DNA of 7,292 bases from Crocinitomicaceae bacterium (GTDB taxonomy: Bacteria; Bacteroidota; Bacteroidia; Flavobacteriales_D; Sanyastnellaceae): positions 1 to 7,292 of the forward strand of contig JADLBA010000025.1 of NCBI GenBank assembly GCA_020848015.1. The letters are read 5' to 3'. The notes below the pieces were generated by a model. That model was not told where the DNA came from. It searched no databases and saw nothing but the letters and a program-made list of their open reading frames with translations. Position numbers and translations under genes: made by a program. Of the stretch, positions 6,335 to 7,292 are shown piece by piece (the stretch's first letter is position 1; each line of letters opens with the position of its first letter).

Positions 6335-6583
6335 TCAGGATTTAAAAAAAGCCCATATTTTTTTTCTAAAAAATACAAGCGCAACAGTAACAAGAAGAAT
6401 ATAAGGAATCCCCATCAAGTAGAGAATCCCCGAATTCAATCCTTCTCCTATACTCTTATCAATATTATTTGTTGCATTCTCAGCAGTAGCCCTGCACATT
6501 GCACATTGAGCCAGCGCAGGTAAATCCGTCAGAAAAGCCACAAAAAGAAACGGTAACCACTTGAATAAAGCCCTCATGGACAC
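6335..6583 (-). CDS. Small membrane protein with exported CxxC motif, cytochrome oxidase assembly cluster
   Basis: The protein has 82 residues from a GTG at 6583, or 80 from an ATG at 6577, which I find more likely (MRALFKWL). The N-terminal hydrophobic stretch ends in PALA and looks like a cleavable signal peptide. The mature protein would begin QCAMCRATAEN, placing Cys27 and Cys30 (first-start numbering) at the very N-terminus in the periplasm. A Gly-rich linker (IGEGLNSGILYLMGIP) leads into one membrane helix (about 52-72) and a basic cytoplasmic tail (FRKKIWAFFKS). Small proteins of this type recur in Bacteroidota next to SCO and DUF420 genes, as recalled from the family. The CxxC suggests copper or thiol chemistry in oxidase assembly, but this is inference. 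It starts 10-16 bases after the DUF420 stop and is surely in the same operon. Confidence 0.85.
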   Translation of the reverse strand: MSMRALFKWLPFLFVAFLTDLPALAQCAMCRATAENATNNIDKSIGEGLNSGILYLMGIPYILLVTVALVFFRKKIWAFFKS

Positions 6584-6593
6584 AAAAATAAGG

Positions 6594-7142
6594 CTAAAAT
6601 GGATAAAAAGGGCTGATTAAAATATAAACCGCCACTCCTGTAAATGCTACATAAAGCCAGATAGGTAGGGTAATCCGGGCTATTCTCCGGTGCTTGTCAA
6701 ATTTTTCGGCAAGTGCTCTCGAATAGGTGACCAGTACCATGGGCACCACTACTACTGAAAGGGCAATATGTGTCCAGAGGATGATCTGGTAGGTATTCCA
6801 TAAAGGGCTTTCCACAGGAAAAACAGTATGAGCCGTTGTTGCATGATAGGTGGTATAGGAAAGCAGAAAAAGTCCCGAAAGCATCAAGCAGGCGGTCATC
6901 AGTCGGCGATGCAGCCGGATATTTTTCCTGAGAATTGAAAGAAAGGCTATTATCAGTAAAATCGCTGTTGTACCATTACAAATAGCATTGAACAAAGGCA
7001 GTCTGTTCAGTACTTCGCGCAGCGTGCCCCCATCAGCATCTATCTTGGGCACAAAGCGTAAGCCTGCTAAAGCTATGGGCAATAAAACAGATACCGACCA
7101 GATAAAAATTTTCGCTTTGCGCTCCGCCCCCGTCTTATTCAT
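6594..7142 (-). CDS. DUF420 family integral membrane protein (CtaM/YozB-like)
   Basis: The protein has 182 residues when started at the ATG at 7142. A longer frame to 7229 exists, but its extra 29 residues lie inside the SCO coding region in another frame and do not look like DUF420 sequence. Five membrane helices are visible at about 12-30, 48-70, 80-98, 117-140 and 157-177. Histidines typical of the family sit near helix ends: H78 (RLHRR), H100 and H105 (TYHATTAHT), H125 (WTHIALSVVVVP) and H151 (DKHRRIAR). DUF420 members include CtaM of Firmicutes, reported to be needed for aa3-type oxidase function, so a role in maturing the heme-copper oxidase is likely; the exact step is not known. The ATG overlaps the end of the SCO gene by 8 bases (ATGAATAA), showing coupled translation. 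Confidence 0.92.
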   Translation of the reverse strand: MNKTGAERKAKIFIWSVSVLLPIALAGLRFVPKIDADGGTLREVLNRLPLFNAICNGTTAILLIIAFLSILRKNIRLHRRLMTACLMLSGLFLLSYTTYHATTAHTVFPVESPLWNTYQIILWTHIALSVVVVPMVLVTYSRALAEKFDKHRRIARITLPIWLYVAFTGVAVYILISPFYPF

Positions 7143-7292
7143 CCAAAAGTTTTTTAATATCCTGAAACAGTCTATCCACACTGGAAGTAGATGTGCCATC
7201 GTAGTAGCCGCGTATATGCATGTCGCCATCTATCAGAGCCAACTGGTCTGTATGAAAAAAACCTCCCACCGCAGTATCCGACGGAAAAGCAG
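7135..7292 (-). CDS. SCO family copper chaperone, C-terminal end (partial)
   Basis: The last 51 residues are present, beginning AFPSDTAVGG and ending KKLLDE before a TAA stop at 7137-7135; the rest lies beyond the window edge. The piece FFHTDQLALIDGDMHIRGYY carries the conserved histidine that, together with the CxxxC motif, binds copper in SCO1/SenC proteins. It is followed by the final thioredoxin-fold strand and helix (VDRLFQDIKKLL). SCO proteins deliver copper to, or reduce, the CuA site of cytochrome c oxidase in the periplasm. The CxxxC motif is outside the window and could not be checked. The stop overlaps the DUF420 start by 8 bases. The frame was found by translating the edge of the minus strand. 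Confidence 0.88.
   Translation of the reverse strand, partial: AFPSDTAVGGFFHTDQLALIDGDMHIRGYYDGTSTSSVDRLFQDIKKLLDE

Noticed and set aside
7143..7229. N-terminal extension of the DUF420 protein
   Set aside because: This stretch encodes the end of the SCO protein in another frame with clear SCO motifs; the DUF420 family similarity begins at the ATG at 7142.

Overview
The window looks like a piece of ordinary chromosome from a Bacteroidota bacterium, probably of the order Cytophagales. Support for this comes from the conserved cytochrome-oxidase assembly cluster (SCO, DUF420 and a small CxxC membrane protein), a secreted protein whose C-terminal part resembles a type IX secretion sorting domain, Rieske-fold and unknown lipoproteins, TAnnTTTG-type promoter elements, and almost no Shine-Dalgarno sequences. 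The order-level placement is inference from gene content. All ten recognisable genes lie on the minus strand, so transcription runs from high to low coordinates. No tRNA, rRNA, insertion sequence, CRISPR array or phage gene was seen.

In transcription order, the right part (7292-6335) holds the C-terminal end of an SCO-family copper chaperone. It overlaps by 8 bases a five-helix DUF420 membrane protein, which is followed closely by an 80-82 residue membrane protein with an exported CxxC motif. This looks like a respiratory oxidase biogenesis operon. An OmpA-family cell-envelope protein (6258-5524) follows after a short gap.

The middle part (5397-1457) is a tight run: a TolC-family outer-membrane channel, an RND/MacA-type periplasmic adaptor (TAATG overlap), the tRNA t6A modification protein TsaB (TTG start one base after the adaptor stop), and a small Rieske-fold lipoprotein (TTG start 23 bases after tsaB). 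TolC and the adaptor form the outer and periplasmic parts of an efflux or export pump. The inner-membrane engine is not in this window.

The left part (1366-1) holds a lipoprotein of unknown function with its own likely promoter, and the first 239 residues of a secreted protein with a fibronectin-like region and the beginning of a putative sorting domain, cut by the window edge.

I did not find a clearly new system. The points most worth a second look are the Rieske-fold lipoprotein that has lost all four cluster ligands but kept the two disulfide-position cysteines, the small CxxC protein in the oxidase-assembly operon, the OmpA-like protein with Asn where the peptidoglycan-binding Asp is expected, and the translationally coupled efflux-tsaB arrangement.
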